DNA from: Hygrocybe punicea
Lineage: Eukaryota > Basidiomycota > Agaricomycetes > Agaricales > Hygrophoraceae
Reading direction: 5' to 3'
Length of the DNA stretch: 64,000 nt
NCBI GenBank assembly: GCA_963556145.1
Contig: OY744464.1
Location: forward strand, 6,423,508 to 6,487,507
A program made the position numbers and the translations under genes. The notes under the pieces were generated by a model that saw only the letters and a program-made list of their open reading frames with translations, was not told the origin of the DNA and made no database searches. Positions 42,000-54,916 of the stretch are shown piece by piece (positions within the stretch are counted from its first letter, which is position 1; every line of letters begins with the position of its first letter).

Positions 42000-44716
42000 G
42001 GTGGTTTTGATACTGATTGATCTTCCATGCTCCTTCAAGGATTGCTGAGGTTTTCGGTCAAAGTATCCCTATAATAGTGTCAGCAAGTATTCCTGTTGGC
42101 TTTTGCTTGCTCAACCCTTACTTTAGCGCTACGACAACTTGAAAGCTTGACCACACAGTACCGTGACCTTGAACACCATTTGTGAGAAGCTTTTAGCTTC
42201 AATCTCCGACCGTACAAGGGACTATAACACGGCAGTGGCCGGTAACAAAAACGTTGGTTTTCCACCGGTTTGATTTCGGCGGTATATATACCGGTCATAG
42301 ATAATAACATTAATATTACAACATGAGAGAAATCAACAGCGAGCATTGCCACGTCAACGTAGAGTTCAAGCGCATTTGAGGGCGGCAGAAGTAGGAGCGG
42401 TGTTCTCGATGCTCAATGTTCCGCCGTGCCTCAAAGTCGGCTTTTCTGCAGTTGCATGTCACTGCCAGCACTCGACACGCAGCAAGCAACGGGCCGGAGA
42501 TGTTGAAGGGGCGTCGGGGAGAACCGGAAGGGGAGACCATTCGAGTGCCACTCTGGAACAAGAAGTCTGGGTAGCAGCTGGAACACGAGCGGGCGGCATG
42601 GGAAACCCCAACCAATTGTGAGCATCTGTCCAGCTTGGCTTCAATTGTCGCTCAGTTAGCACCATCACATCCGGATCCCCATGAGATCAAAACCAGAACA
42701 AAGGAGTGGGAAGTCGGAGACTGCAGTTTTTGGGAGGGCAGTGTGAGCAGATCGAAGACTTGGTAATCAAACCCACAGACGACGTCTTACCACTGTAAGG
42801 AATTCCACATGGAACTGCGATGCTCAGCTGTCATGTCGTTTGAAATCAGCATCTGCCCGCACCCTTCCGCTCCCTCCTGGATACATCAAGGACGTCGTCA
42901 TGCCTTTCCCTTTGTTGAAAACTCCCCAGTCCTGAGATCCCCCCTCCCCCTACGCTTGGACAGATCCCAACTTCAGCCGAGGCGGTGGCAATGGCTTGGA
43001 TATGATCGTTCACACTATGATCCCGACATACCTTTGAGCGAGAGAGGGCGCAGACACAGGGTCCTTTTCCACCAACGAAGAAATCTTTCGTGCGTTACAG
43101 CAACATCACCTGTGTTCCCACCTTCGATCTTGCTCTGTTGAATTTTCGGACATATCGACATATGAAGAATGGCCTTGACGTGTCATGGCAGAAGGTCCTA
43201 CAAAAAGATCAAATCTCAATATAGATCTCAATGATTGTGTCCATCCTGAGATACATACTGTTCACGACGTAGCCAACTGTACTGTACTTCCGCGAGGTCC
43301 TGATGACCTGTCAGTCTCCACATCTCGTCAGTAAGCTTCGAGTTTGGGGTTCGAGTTTTGGACATGAACTGGTAGCACATCATGTGACTTTGTTACCTTG
43401 CTTGCTTGCAAGGTTGCTGACCCCTGGAAAAGAAGCGCATCGGGGTTCACTGGGGTCCGGCAATTGCTTATAAAATCTGTGCACACGCTTGTTAAGGTAA
43501 TTGTTTCAAATGTGGTCAACTCAAGATAAATGAGATACACCCTCAGTTTAGTGCAATAAAATATATATCAGTTAATTGAAAAGTCAGGAAACACTACTGA
43601 CAAACATTAAAACTAGTTTTCACAGCAAACTGAAGCAATGAATCACTTAATATAAGTCTCTACTACTTTTGACTACCAGAAAAGGCTTCGCTGATGCTTG
43701 ACAAACATTACATAAGCAAGCCTTTTGCCACTTGCCCATAGCAACTGTGTAGGTTGCCACACTGCTATAATCACCAATCAAACTATCAGATGTTCTTCTA
43801 ACGTACATTTAGAACAAATTGTTCGCAACAGAATTTTTTTTTTCACTCTAATTTCCCCCCAGAACAATGATGATTCCATTGGTTTGAAAGATGTAGCAAG
43901 ATTTTTAAAAATCTACTGCGAACAAGTTATGCAGATTGAAGTTCTATCACACTTTTGTTATATGTGCTAAGGTTGAAATGTATTGGTAGAGGTTGCAGAA
44001 ATATTTACCATTTCTTCTCAAACTTTCGTAGTCTGCCACGCGCACAAATAAAACCAAATTTGAAAGGGGATTGCCGGACCCCAGGTTCAGTGTTGTCATG
44101 ACTCTAGTCCAACTGGGTCATGTGCTGACTGAAGTCGCGCTTGCGAAAACCCTTAACTTTAGTAGTGACTCTCCGTAAATGTGAAAAGTCAGGTTTAGTT
44201 GAACAATATGACTAAAATTTACTAAATTCCCGATTTTTTGACTATTCCGTGACTTTGTACTCGGTTCACGGTCATCTTCTTGGTTGTCCAGTAGTCATGC
44301 ATAGTCATGTTCTAGTCATACTCTAGTCATTCATAGTCATGCGGAAATTTCCCAGTTGCCCATATAAAAAATTTATTGATAGAGCGCATACTACATTGAT
44401 ATACTTATTATTATTATTAAAAAAACCCCCCACGGGCTCAACTCAGTGCATTAATATTCCTGTGGGCAGATGGCTTTGCGCTGAAGGACCAAGTCAGTGG
44501 TGGCTAGTAGCTTGTAAATCTGAACTAACCTCTTGAATGATCCGAGTAATCATCCTTCGTGAGCTGGTGTTCATGAAGAACTGCTGCAATAAGGTCTAGT
44601 AATTTAATTAGTACTCGCTATTTGAAGTCCCATAGCATCCTCGCGTGGGAAGTTGTGCAAGGGTGGGTGGAGGGCCAATTCCCGGTCAGAGTTAGGCTGC
44701 AGGGTGGGGGGTACAA
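42000..44716. other. long region without an assignable gene
   Basis: Short frames at 42346-42621 (plus), 42316-42615 (minus) and 42809-43141 (plus) have no known motif; the last may be part of a decayed gene with stops. TAGTCAT and ATGACTA words cluster at 44080-44340, which looks like the subterminal region of an unseen transposon. A short ATT repeat lies near 44406. Confidence 0.35.
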
Positions 44717-45310
44717 CACATCAGGAAAACTCAAATTTTCTTAAAACGGTCTTAACCGATCTTAACCGATCTTAATGCCAAAATTAAGCAGATACAAGAA
44801 CAATTACACTAAGACTGGTTGTTCTTGAATCAAGAAAGGTCTTGTCCTTATTCAAGAAGTGTTCTTAGATCAAGGGGAATTAAGGGGAAAACATTTTTAA
44901 GATCAGAACTAAGATGAGAAACATAAAGAGTAAAGACCTTTAAGAGCCCATGAAAACTGACCAAGCAGAATCAAGATGGGGTGTAAGAATGAGAATTCAA
45001 GATCAAGATGGGTAGTAAGATGGAGAAAGATGAAGTTATACTAAAAAAAAAGGCTGGTTCACCGCCGCCCACTGGCCGCAGTGGCATTGTGAAGGCCTGG
45101 GGATATAAGCAGTGGTTGCAGCTTTAGCCTGAGCACTGGCAGGGATGTGAAAGGAATCAATGACAAGCAGCGACAACTTGAAGACGAGAACATAAGAGAC
45201 AGAAACCAGGTTGGGAAACATAGTTTGGTGGCTATACAGCCACTCTGAGCGGTGTTCAAGTTGTGACTGGACACTGGCAGATGGCTGTGTCAGTGGCAAT
45301 CCTGTTCTGA
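44717..45310 (+). mobile_element. putative left terminus of Plavaka locus B
   Basis: CACATCAGGAAAAC at 44717-44730 is followed by repeated CTTAACCGAT, ATTAAG and TCAAG words to about 45010 and then by the end of the accessory gene. The reverse complement of the terminal motif closes the similar segment at 19276-19289. Confidence 0.5.
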
Positions 45311-45316
45311 GACTAA

Positions 45317-48300
45317 TTAATAATCACAACACAGGGAAAAACTGTGGAAATTTTTACAGTCATCCTCATCGTCTGAGAGATCACGAATACATGCCCGTTT
45401 GTCTTCCACATCCTCATCATCGTCAACTGTGTTCTTTGAGATAGGGTTTTGGCCGCCAGCTTTCTTGTATTTCTCCGCTTTCTGGAGAATTTTGTCGATC
45501 ATTTCAGGGCGGAATTCATTCAGTGAAACCATATATTTTCGCGTTGCAGGACCCCAGTTCATGTCACCAAATGCGACGGCCCTGCTCGACTCCCTGCCAG
45601 TAACCGGATTGACGGTCTTCACAGAAATCTTGCCTTTATTAGTGGCCAGCTCCTCAACTGTGATCTCACCAGCTGACCATAATGTAAGGCCTCGTTCAGT
45701 CTGCCATTGAGATTAGTATCTACAGACTTCATTGAAAGCACACTTACTCCGGCAGCAGATAAGGCAATTCCAACTAAGGGCTTCCTGGTCTTTGCTGTAC
45801 CTGTGGTAACTCTGGGAATATTGATGCCACCACGGACAGCAAGCAAGTGCTGGGATAAGGTCTGCAATACGAATGGGGAGCAGAATGCACCCTGATACTC
45901 CTGGAATCAAGTTAGTCCTGTAATTGGCGGAGGCATGAAAAAGATACCTCAGGATTTTCACTCTCGGTATCGGAAAACAAGAACCTCAAATTCTCCAGTT
46001 CATGATCAGCAAAGCGCTTGCAGCTTTCGTTTGTCTTGAACAACTCATTGGAATCAAAGAATGGGTAATCATCGACAAGGCAGCAGAACCAAAGCTTGCG
46101 CGCCATTCATATACGCGTTGTTCAGCCTGGTGGTTCGAGGATTTGGAGTCAACAACAGACTGAAATATTAATAAATTTGCTTATGACACTGTGGACAGCT
46201 TGTTGAGAGACAATTTTGTGCTCAATCCTCAGACTACCATAGACTTTATTCCAAATGGCTTGCATAGCACTAACAGAATCCTCGTCGCGGACAGTCCAAG
46301 GATTGTGATAACTAGCGACAAAGCATATGTATGTCGGTACAAATATGCGGCGCCATTGATTGACATCTTGGCAGCCCTGAGGAAGGTGAGCATTGGACCA
46401 TTTGGAATGGGTGCGGCTGGCAACCTGGGGATCGGCCTTGATACGCTTTACAGGGGGGGCACTTTGTTCAACCTTGACGAGTGACTGGATGAACACTGGT
46501 TAGATTGGAGAGGGATGTAAACGGATTTACATTACCAAGCTAGTAACTCTCTTATTCCCTTTGATGGGGCTGGACATAGCAGCCTCACGCTCGGCACTCC
46601 CATCCTTGTCAAATAAACCCCCGATCTCATTGAAGCCTTCAGGAGTTGTGCTAGGCGGCTTTGATGCACCCGAAAGTGCTACTCCACTGCTAGAAGTTGT
46701 CCTCGATTTCGTAGTCGCACCAGTGTAGAGGGTCCTCGACCCTCTGAGGCCGTAACATCGATATCTCGCGAATCCGCTCGAACCCGACGTCTCTAGCAAT
46801 CTATGCTCGAACCCGATGCAACCCGATGCAACCCGATGCATACCGACTAGCACGGCTGCTCACGTACCTGGTCGGTCCATCTCCTAAACTCACGGAACTT
46901 CAAATATCAAAGATAGATCTCATCGGACTGGAATCCCGACGTCGGACTTGCCTTATTCGCGCCTAGCATCTCCCTTATGGAGATATAGTAAAGTATATTA
47001 CATCTTTTACGGTTTTTATATCTTCCACCCATTTTCCCTGTCATGGTCGCCTCGCAACCCCTTTCCTACTTTTCCATTTTTATTCTCCTTTGTTCCCTCT
47101 CATCGGCCGAGGACTCTCGTCCGAATCTAGGTACAGAAATTTGTAGTATAAAAACGGTGCCCAAGCGCCGTCTCTGAATAAGAAACCAGTTCCCCCATTT
47201 CCTCTCTCTGAGAATTAGTCTCTCAGTAAAAATCCATCGCACACATTGCTCATCGGATTCCTCGACGCTCTCCCCGTCGTTCTACCGCCTTTATCTCTAC
47301 GTCCCTCGTCACCCGACACCCGACCCGCCGTACCCGACATCATCGGCTTCGTTGGCTTCGACCGGTCTCGATAGATTTCAGTAGTTTACTCGGCGGCTTC
47401 TTACCATTTATATCCTATCATTTTACTGAAGCTTGTTAGACTATTCCTAGTCACTTCTACGCTGACCCCCACAGGCTTAGGATTACTATTCTGCAGCCAC
47501 CCCGACCTCGCCTTTACACCAGTGCTAATGGCGGTAAGAGTGGAGGCGCTAGTGGGAGCTTTGGATTTTAACTTTGAGGCCTGGCTGCCCTTCGAGGTGA
47601 CTTTCGTATTGGGTCCTGTAACCTCTGTCGCCCAATCTTGGATGAGTCCAGCTGTCTTCGCCTTGTTGGATGTAGAAAGCCTGAGAGTATAAAAACAAAG
47701 GGTGGTGTCATCAAGAACAAGCATAGAGCAGGCTGGGAACAATAAACATGTCGTACTTGGATTGATTGTTGATGTCGTTCCCATCAACACGAGTCACATC
47801 ATGAGACTTCATTATACTTCATAAGACGACATGAACTCAGACTCGGAAGTGAAAGATAACTTACCTCTTCTTTCCCACTGGTGGGCACCTTTCGTGCTGC
47901 GCTAATTTTTTGCCTCGCCGAGGCTTTGGCCTTTTTTGTCTTCGGCTGGTCATTCTCGTGATCAGTGAGATCCGCTAGGACCTCATCTGGTATCTCCTGC
48001 CAGTCAGGAGGGGACGGAGCCGACTCGTTTTCAACTGGATCAACGTTGTCAGTGGTCATGACAAGTTGGAGATGAGTACTGGTACGGCGGAGAGGACGAG
48101 GTACAGGCCGAATTTGGCCACTGGTGACTTGCTTGTCGGAAGCATCCTCGTCGGCCATCTTATCTTCAAGAGCAGCGATGCGGGCAATTTTTGCTTGTTC
48201 TTCAATTTTTTTTTGTTCTTTGGCTTCTGACTCAAGTGCCCTGGCTTCTGCCATCTCCAATTTCGTTCGTCGCTTTCGTTTTGGCACTTGTTCACCTGGA

Positions 48301-48356
48301 TGTTTATCGGCATTAGCAGTGCGCATTGCAATACATGGCTGAGCAGGCGCAGACAT
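45317..48356 (-). pseudogene. Plavaka-linked accessory gene, copy B, split by a solo LTR
   Basis: ATG at 48356 gives MSAPAQPCIAMRTANADKHP and GEQVPKRKRRTK, the latter covering the place where copy A has a stop. The Lys/Glu-rich helix-like segment is followed by a Ser/Thr/Lys linker (KSKAPTSASTLTAISTG) that is interrupted by the solo LTR and resumes TTKSRTTSSSG. Then come the globular part (HSKWSNAHLPQGCQDVNQWR, then YEWRASFGSAAL, then FRPEMIDKILQKAEKYKK) and an acidic tail (VDDDEDVED). Removing the LTR and one target copy leaves the frame open, so the LTR may have been the main inactivating event. Short introns separate the blocks, as in copy A. Function unknown; linkage to the transposase in both loci argues that it belongs to the transposon. 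Confidence 0.72.
46724..47518 (+). mobile_element. solo LTR, family 1, divergent
   Basis: 795 bp from TGTAGAGGGTC to CCTTTACA, with CCAG on each side (46720-46723, 47519-47522). AGTATAAAAACGGTGCC near 47143 is the LTR promoter box. It sits in the accessory gene, copy B. Confidence 0.9.
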
Positions 48357-48531
48357 TCTGGTGATGGAAGATGGGAGAAGGTTCGTAAATTTTGCACAGT
48401 TGAGTCCCCGCTTGTCACGTTGATTGATGAGATCTCATACTATATTAGTTGCCGTTTTCAAGTTCGCCTTTGTCCAGCACATTCACGTTATCCCAGGCCG
48501 CTGCCTTCCCCATTGTCCTGTTCTTTTTCTC
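48357..48531. promoter_or_regulatory. probable divergent promoter, Plavaka locus B
   Basis: A 175-bp interval between divergent start codons; counterpart of 3681-3865. No motif is certain. Confidence 0.4.
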
Positions 48532-50695
48532 ATGGCACTTAGTATGAAAACGACAGTGAAGCCTCCACAACTCCACAACCCTCGCCGCCTACCGTGTATC
48601 TTCGTTGGCTGTAGGCAGTGGTTCCAAAATCAGGCTGGCCTCCCAAATCATGTTCATTCACAACATTCCCACAAATCCACCCCGAGTCCTGCACCTCCCC
48701 ATCAACCACAAAATCATCCATCATCGCCAATTCCTGGGTCAGAAAGTGATGATATTGACATGTATGAATTTGACCGCCTGAGAGGGACCCCTCCCACCTC
48801 TCCGAATACCAATGTCCCTGATCTTGACGGCGATAATGATTTGGATCCACCATCTGAGGTTGATGTGTCTGAATTCAACGGAGAGACCTCTCCTGCCAAT
48901 ATCCCTGATACTAATGGCAATAATGATTCGGATCCACCCTCTGGTGACTCAGAAGAGAGTCACTCATGTAATCCCAACCCATCCGCAGCTATGAAAAATT
49001 TCCACCCTTTTATTAACGGTGAGTTGTGCTGCAGTTCTGGTTCTCATTGCTCTACTGAGAAATTTATCACAGGACGGCCCTGCGATGAGCACGGAAACTA
49101 CCTACCACCGGATACACCTCCCCCTCCTCGTCGTGCTCATGCTAATCCCGAAGACTGGACCCTACTCCGACCGAACCAGTTTTGAAACTGCAGAGTTTCT
49201 ATACTCTCATGTACAAATGTCTGCAGGCAATATCAACACATTACTGGACCTTTGGGTGTCAACACTATTTAAACACAATGATCAACCACCTTTTCGAGAC
49301 ACTAGTGATGTATACGACACAATTTATGCAACACCGCTTGGTGATGTCCCTTGGGAAACATTTTCAATGCGATACAATGGGAACATTCCTGATGGTGACG
49401 TGCCATCATGGATGAATGATGAGTTCCATGTTTGGTACCGTGATCCCTGTACCATCATACAAAACATGCTGGCCAATCCTGATTTTGATGGTGAGATTGA
49501 CTACTCACCATTCTGCGAAGTCGAGGAAGATGGTGAGCGACGGTATCAAGATTTCATGTCTGGAGATTGGGCGTGGAAGCAGGCAGTAAGTGGCAATCAT
49601 TTTTTTACACATATGCATTTCTTACTTGGGTCACGGTATCAAGGATATTATTGCTAATGATCCCACCACTCACGGTGCAATGTTCATTCCTATTATCCTC
49701 GGAAGTGATAAAACTACTGTGTCAGTTGGTACCGGCAATAATGAATACTATCCCTTATATGCATCTATTGGCAACGTTCACAATAATGTATGCCGTGCAC
49801 ACCGCAATGCCCTCACACTCATAGGGTTCCTCGCTATTCCAAAATGTAAGTCTGTCTGTGAATACTGTAACATCCCACTAAACCAGATCTAGCTGACAAG
49901 AAATATAAAGATGATGCAAAATTCTGCAAATTCCACCGCCAACTCTTCCACACATCTATTTCCAGAATACTTCAGTCGCTCAAACCTGGAATGACCACTC
50001 CAGAGATCACTCGGTGTCCGGTGATATGCAGCGCACATCCCTAAGCACGGAAACATTCTATTGGACCTATTCTAGCTTCAACATGCTGCGATTCGCTGCG
50101 ATTCAATGTGAAACATCCTGATTTATATGTATCTCCATTGCGATGTGACTGCAATATGCGCGCGATACAGGCGATAATTTGACATTACGGCGATTTTCTT
50201 CGGAGCGCTTCGGCCCCCTTCGGAAACATATTTCGAGCCTCTCCGACATCACCCACGCTTGTACCGTTCACTCTATTCCATTCCGATTCCGTTCCGGTTC
50301 CAGGGAAGTCTTTATGCAACATGTTTCACTTATTTCAAACAGTATAGCTCCTATCCTCTAGATATTTTGGAAATTGCTTCGCATGGTGCTATACCCTTTG
50401 TTTCAGTTCCATTTCATCCCTATTGCACCATAGTTCCGTTGTGCACCGTCTATTTGTCTTGCCTTCTTCACCCTGTATTGTCCTAACAACCAACTTCGCA
50501 TAAACACCCCCTATAGTTTACATACTAGAGAGACGTCTTGTATACCCCCGATTCCAGTCTATCATATCACCTCTTTACTGCGCCGTCCATGCGATAGCTC
50601 CGCGCTGCTCTATTAAAACTTTGCGTTCCTTCCACGAAGTGCTATGTATACGCCGAAAACATCGCCGACTGTTTCGCACACGCCGCGCACATCGC

Positions 50696-51326
50696 TGTGA
50701 CGGCGAGTTCTGTTGTAGACCCGAATGGGAATCTACAGAAAGGGTGATCAGCTAAGAAGTGATCAGAGGAGTTTAGTGTCTATAGTCTAGTCAATCCAAC
50801 CCGAATCCGGGGTTCCGGATCAGAGGGGAAGTGAAGGGAGTGGAGTACGAAGACTAATATGGAGACGATACGAAGCGAGGACTAAGAAATAGAACTGAAG
50901 GGGAGCGATAACCTGTATTTTCTATATGATGGGATATGATGGGATATGATCTGATGGGATATGATATGGTTGTAGTATAAGGGTACATCTTTTATACTAC
51001 TGGGAGAGATCCTGTGCTTTAGTAACTATGTACTACAACCGAAGGCTGTAACTGATAGGAGAGGAGTGGAGCGGAGTATAGGAGGAATGATGCTATGTAC
51101 TAAGTAACGGGAAATGAAGATATATCATATGTAACTATATACGTACTGATTCCGGGTCATTAGAGACATCGCATCTTGAGTATGAACGATTCCGGAGGTG
51201 GAATCCGGAGCGGAATCGACGGAGAGAACCGGAATCAGGCGGAATCGACGATATATGAATGGGAATGGATGGGGACGATGTGGGATATGAAGAGGATTCG
51301 GGTCCAGACGGCCCGGAGCCTCTACA
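50696..51326 (-). repeat. left LTR of element 2 (3' LTR in transcription sense)
   Basis: TGTGACGGCG to CTCTACA, 631 bp. It holds GATGGGATAT repeats at about 50922-50968. Confidence 0.93.
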
Positions 51327-51347
51327 TCCGGTCAGGACTCAGATAGA

Positions 51348-51361
51348 GACCATCCCTGGTC
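51348..51361 (-). promoter_or_regulatory. conserved hairpin before the 3' LTR of element 2
   Basis: GACCATCCCTGGTC pairs GACCA with TGGTC; it is 21 bp from the LTR, as in element 1. Confidence 0.5.
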
Positions 51362-51663
51362 GATCCATACGAAATAACGAAGATACCGGGGTCGTGGGAA
51401 TAAATGAGCGGATGCGATGTCGAAAACGGACGGAAACGGGAGTACAACGTGAGCGGAGTCGAAGCCGGCGGGTATCGAAGCGTCGGGAGGCAGTGGTCTG
51501 GAGCTACTGAAAGAGGGTGGGGCGAAACGGCTGGATAAAGGAACAACGGTCACGTGACGGGGCAACAAATACAAACAAGAAAACTTTTCAACGCGACTTC
51601 AACAATCTCGACAACATCCTCAACAAGCCCAACAAACCCAACAAACACCAACACCAACACCAG

Positions 51664-53132
51664 ATGTCGACGGAATACAACCATTTCCTCAATACTCTTG
51701 ATGCGGAAACGCGGCAAGATTTCGAGAGCGCCGTGGCCGAGTTACTAGAAGTCGACGTGGCTGGAATCGATATCGTATGCGACGGATTCGAGAACGAAGC
51801 ACGGCAATGGGTGGTGAGACGACGACGGGCCATGGTAAGAGATCCCGTTCCTGTAAACGGCACGGACTAACGATACCCGGCAGCGGAACTACAGGGGAAT
51901 CTTGACGGAAATCCGGGACAACGGAATCGACGCGACGGAACCGAGGGATTTCTCGATGGGCGGAGAGATGGTGGTGGAGGTCGAGGAATGGTTGCGGAGC
52001 TGGGAAAACTACGAACGGGAACGGAAAGAGGCGAGGCGTCGGGAAGCTGTATGGTTGCAGGAGGAAAAGGAGGAGGAAGCGAGGAAACAACGGGTCGAGG
52101 AGGCGGAAAGGATCGAGCGGCAACGGGCAGAGGAATCGCGTCAGTATGAAGAGGAGATGAATAGGAGGGCGGAAGCGGAGAAGCGGATCGAGGAGGCGGA
52201 AAGGGCGAAGGCGGCAGAGGCAGCAAAAAGGGAGGCTGATGCAGCCGCGGAAAGGGACCGGGAGGAGGCTGCACAAACCAGCTATCACGGAAGCGAGGAC
52301 GAGGAGGGCACCTGGTCTGATCAGCAACTACGAAAATACGAGCGGCTTCAAGCACTCAACGCGATCAAACACAAAAAGCTCAACCGGGATAAGAGGGTCA
52401 ACCGGGACGACGAGACCGTTCACGGGGACTACAACAGCGGCAACGATTTCTCGAATGCGAGCGGGAACAAGGACGCGGAACCGAAGGGAAAGATTCCGGG
52501 GGTAAGTGATATCTCGCGGACTCGTATATCCGTGGTGCCTAACTAATCCGTAGTACATGCAGTTGTTCCGGATCCAGCAATGCGATGCGTGCGTGACCGC
52601 CAATGCAGTTTGTCGCGGAATCGAGGGGTACGCGTGCGATCGATGCAAAAGGCTTAAACGACGTTGCGGATTATCGACGAAGGGACTGGCCACTGGAACT
52701 GGGAAAGCGGAACGGAAAGGGAAGGCGAAGGCGGGAAGTCCAAAGAGAAGGATCGTCGCGAAGAGGATTTCGAAGCCGGTGAAGAAGCCCAAGCTATGGG
52801 CCGGAAAGGCATCGACGAGTAAATGGACGCTAACCGACGTCGAACTGGATACGGAATCGGAGCAGGATGATGGGAGGCGAGGGAATCCATTCAAGCACCC
52901 GCGGATCGGAGCTGGAATCAACGACCACGTCTGGGCAGTACGCAAGATGGCGACGGAAACACAAAGGGAGATATCGACGATCGCGGACGGCCTCTCGGAG
53001 TACGTTGCGGAGGTCCATTCGAAGCTAACCCGTTGGACGAAGGAGCTGAACCGACTACGCGCGAACCAAGCCCATATCTTCGGCCAACTCGACATGATTG
53101 ACACAAAACTCGACGAAAGGAGAAGGGAGTAG
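51664..53132 (+). CDS. spliced gene antisense to Gag in LTR element 2, Cys-rich C-terminal part
   Basis: Three exons, 51664-51834, 51884-52501 and 52554-53132, joined by introns of 49 and 52 bp that both have GTAAG donors, CTAAC branch points and AG acceptors, all in phase 0. The product is about 455 residues: MSTEYNHFLNTLDAETRQDF at the start; a long Glu/Arg/Ala-rich coiled coil in exon 2 (ERERKEARRREAV and similar to about residue 190); then in exon 3 CDACVTANAVCRG followed by CDRCKRLKRRC, a Cys-x2-Cys cluster like those of fungal zinc-cluster proteins, a basic stretch and a second helical part. The start could instead be the upstream ATG at 51517. It overlaps the Gag frame tail-to-tail by up to 800 bp. 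Function unknown; DNA binding or Gag partnership is possible. Confidence 0.7.
51835..51883 (+). other. intron 1 of the antisense gene
   Basis: GTAAGA donor, GGACTAACG branch-point region, CCCGGCAG acceptor; 49 bp. Confidence 0.75.
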
Positions 53133-54916
53133 AAGGGGAGTGGACGGAAAAGGAGGGGAAACGAACCGCGGGACAATGTACATAAAAATAAAATGAGTAC
53201 ATAATAAAATCTATAACGGAAAGGGAGAAACGGGTAACTACATAAGCCAGAATCTGGAGGTCGAGGTGGAGGGCGGGACCGGAATACAACGGACACGGAA
53301 TGGGATCGAAACAAATGGGAAACAAAGAAAACTATAAACGGAAACGAAAATATAAATAAGTGGAGGCCGGGAGCGTGAACGGAAAGCGGAACGGAGGACG
53401 AAAACGCAAAAATGGGTGACGGAAACGGGTCTATATCCCCACAAGAGTTTCTGAAAGAAGGTCGGAGGCGGAACGACGAGAGGAGGCAGAGAACTTCTTG
53501 CAAATATTTGAGCGAGGTGTCGAGGGGGTGGAGGTCCAAAATGCGATGACAAAGTAGAATGAAGACGGAAACGAGGAACAATAAAAATTTGAGAACCGGA
53601 GTGCCGACACCAACACGATCCCATATAACGGGTGTGCCGCGTGACGGGTCTAAAAACGACGGGGTGCCCCAAGCGGGCGGAAACGACAAAGTGCCCCAAG
53701 TGGGCGAGGAGGGAACCGGAGACGATACGGGAGCGGGAACTACGAGGGGAACTGGGAACGAAGGGGTCGACATAACGGAATCGGAACCGGAATCGAAATC
53801 AAATACAAGGGGTGGAATGGAGTCCGGAATGGGAACGGGTACGGAATACTCAACCAAAGTCGACGGAATCTCAGTAGACGGTGACGGAGGACAATATGGC
53901 GACAATATCGGAGACAGAATGTCTATTTCTGGAGAATCCGATGACAATGGGAGCGGGTCCGGTACGAGTTCATGGACGGAAAGCAGAGGGGTCGAATCCG
54001 GAGACGACGTGGACGAAATAGGAAATGAATTGGATAAATTGGTGACCGGCATCGATAAATCGGGAAGGGGATCGGACGGGGACGACACGGGACTGGACGA
54101 CAATACCTGTAAACAAATGACGGTCTCGACAGGCACCGGAATAGACGGGTACAGAATATGTGATGAAGGGGACGGAGTATATGTAGGACCGGAATGAATG
54201 TGGGCGACGGAACGAACGACAGTGGGCGGGATCGAGGTCGGAATCGGGACCGGAGATGACAAAGCTATGACGGGTGGGGGACTGGGACCGGAATCGGGAC
54301 TAGAGATGGCAACGGGGGCTGCAGTGACAACGGATTCCGGAACGGAATGGCAACCGGAAAGGAGAAATAACGCGGCATCGTGGAAAATATCAACCGGGTA
54401 CGGATCGTCGTGGTAATGACTGGGAAGAAGGTAATGGAGTCGTTCTTCAACACGTTGATGAAGATCTGAGTCAAATCCGTTGGCAAAATACTCATTCCGC
54501 TGCTTGTCCGATAAACGGCCATTGTCGTATAGTACTCCGGATATGCGTATGAAGTCCCAGAAATACTGTCCTAAGTCCGTCTTGTTTTCTATACCATAAG
54601 CCGATTGTCGTCTAATCAATTGATCAAGATCCGCGATCGTATACCGAATACTGTCCGTGGCACCGGGATAGAAGGCGAAAACGGCACGTCGGAAAGTGAT
54701 GAAGTCCTTTGCTGAAGCGGCGGGTAGGGTAGACCAAAGTTCGTAATCGTTGTTATCGAGGTACCGGAGCGTGTAGCGAATCTTCATAGCGTCCGTGAGT
54801 CCACAGTCGGAGCCGAGCATGTCAATTTCGTCAAAGAAGCGGGGAAGGTCGTGTTCGTCACCTTGAAACGTCGGGGCTGAACGATCACCTCGGAGAGGCA
54901 TCAATCCGTGCGTCAT
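52328..54916 (-). CDS. Gag-like protein of LTR element 2
   Basis: ATG at 54916 opens MTHGLMPLRGDRSAPTFQGD, then LPRFFDEIDMLGSDCGLTDA, IRYTLRYLDNNDYELWSTLP and AVFAFYPGATDSIRYTIADL: the Gag-like domain that I recognise from many Agaricomycete LTR elements, in the first 190 residues or so. After FHDAALFLLSGCH (about 54330) the frame stays open for another 670 residues as Pro/Ser-rich sequence, with no zinc knuckle and no protease. The last third lies antisense to the Cys-rich gene and is probably open by chance, so the true end may be earlier. No RT is encoded; replication must use enzymes made elsewhere. Confidence 0.72.
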   Translation of the reverse strand: MTHGLMPLRGDRSAPTFQGDEHDLPRFFDEIDMLGSDCGLTDAMKIRYTLRYLDNNDYELWSTLPAASAKDFITFRRAVFAFYPGATDSIRYTIADLDQLIRRQSAYGIENKTDLGQYFWDFIRISGVLYDNGRLSDKQRNEYFANGFDSDLHQRVEERLHYLLPSHYHDDPYPVDIFHDAALFLLSGCHSVPESVVTAAPVAISSPDSGPSPPPVIALSSPVPIPTSIPPTVVRSVAHIHSGPTYTPSPSSHILYPSIPVPVETVICLQVLSSSPVSSPSDPLPDLSMPVTNLSNSFPISSTSSPDSTPLLSVHELVPDPLPLSSDSPEIDILSPILSPYCPPSPSTEIPSTLVEYSVPVPIPDSIPPLVFDFDSGSDSVMSTPSFPVPLVVPAPVSSPVPSSPTWGTLSFPPAWGTPSFLDPSRGTPVIWDRVGVGTPVLKFLLFLVSVFILLCHRILDLHPLDTSLKYLQEVLCLLSSFRLRPSFRNSCGDIDPFPSPIFAFSSSVPLSVHAPGLHLFIFSFPFIVFFVSHLFRSHSVSVVFRSRPPPRPPDSGLCSYPFLPFRYRFYYVLILFLCTLSRGSFPLLFRPLPFYSLLLSSSFVSIMSSWPKIWAWFARSRFSSFVQRVSFEWTSATYSERPSAIVDISLCVSVAILRTAQTWSLIPAPIRGCLNGFPRLPSSCSDSVSSSTSVSVHLLVDAFPAHSLGFFTGFEILFATILLFGLPAFAFPFRSAFPVPVASPFVDNPQRRLSLLHRSHAYPSIPRQTALAVTHASHCWIRNNCMYYGLVRHHGYTSPRDITYPRNLSLRFRVLVPARIREIVAAVVVPVNGLVVPVDPLIPVELFVFDRVECLKPLVFS
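52502..52553 (+). other. intron 2 of the antisense gene
   Basis: GTAAGT donor, GCCTAACTAA branch-point region, TCCGTAG acceptor; 52 bp. Confidence 0.75.

Noticed and set aside
53559..54416. Plus-strand Gly/Thr/Asp-rich frames in LTR element 2
   Set aside because: They are the antisense of the Gag Ser/Pro-rich tail and have no splice-supported link to the Cys-rich gene.
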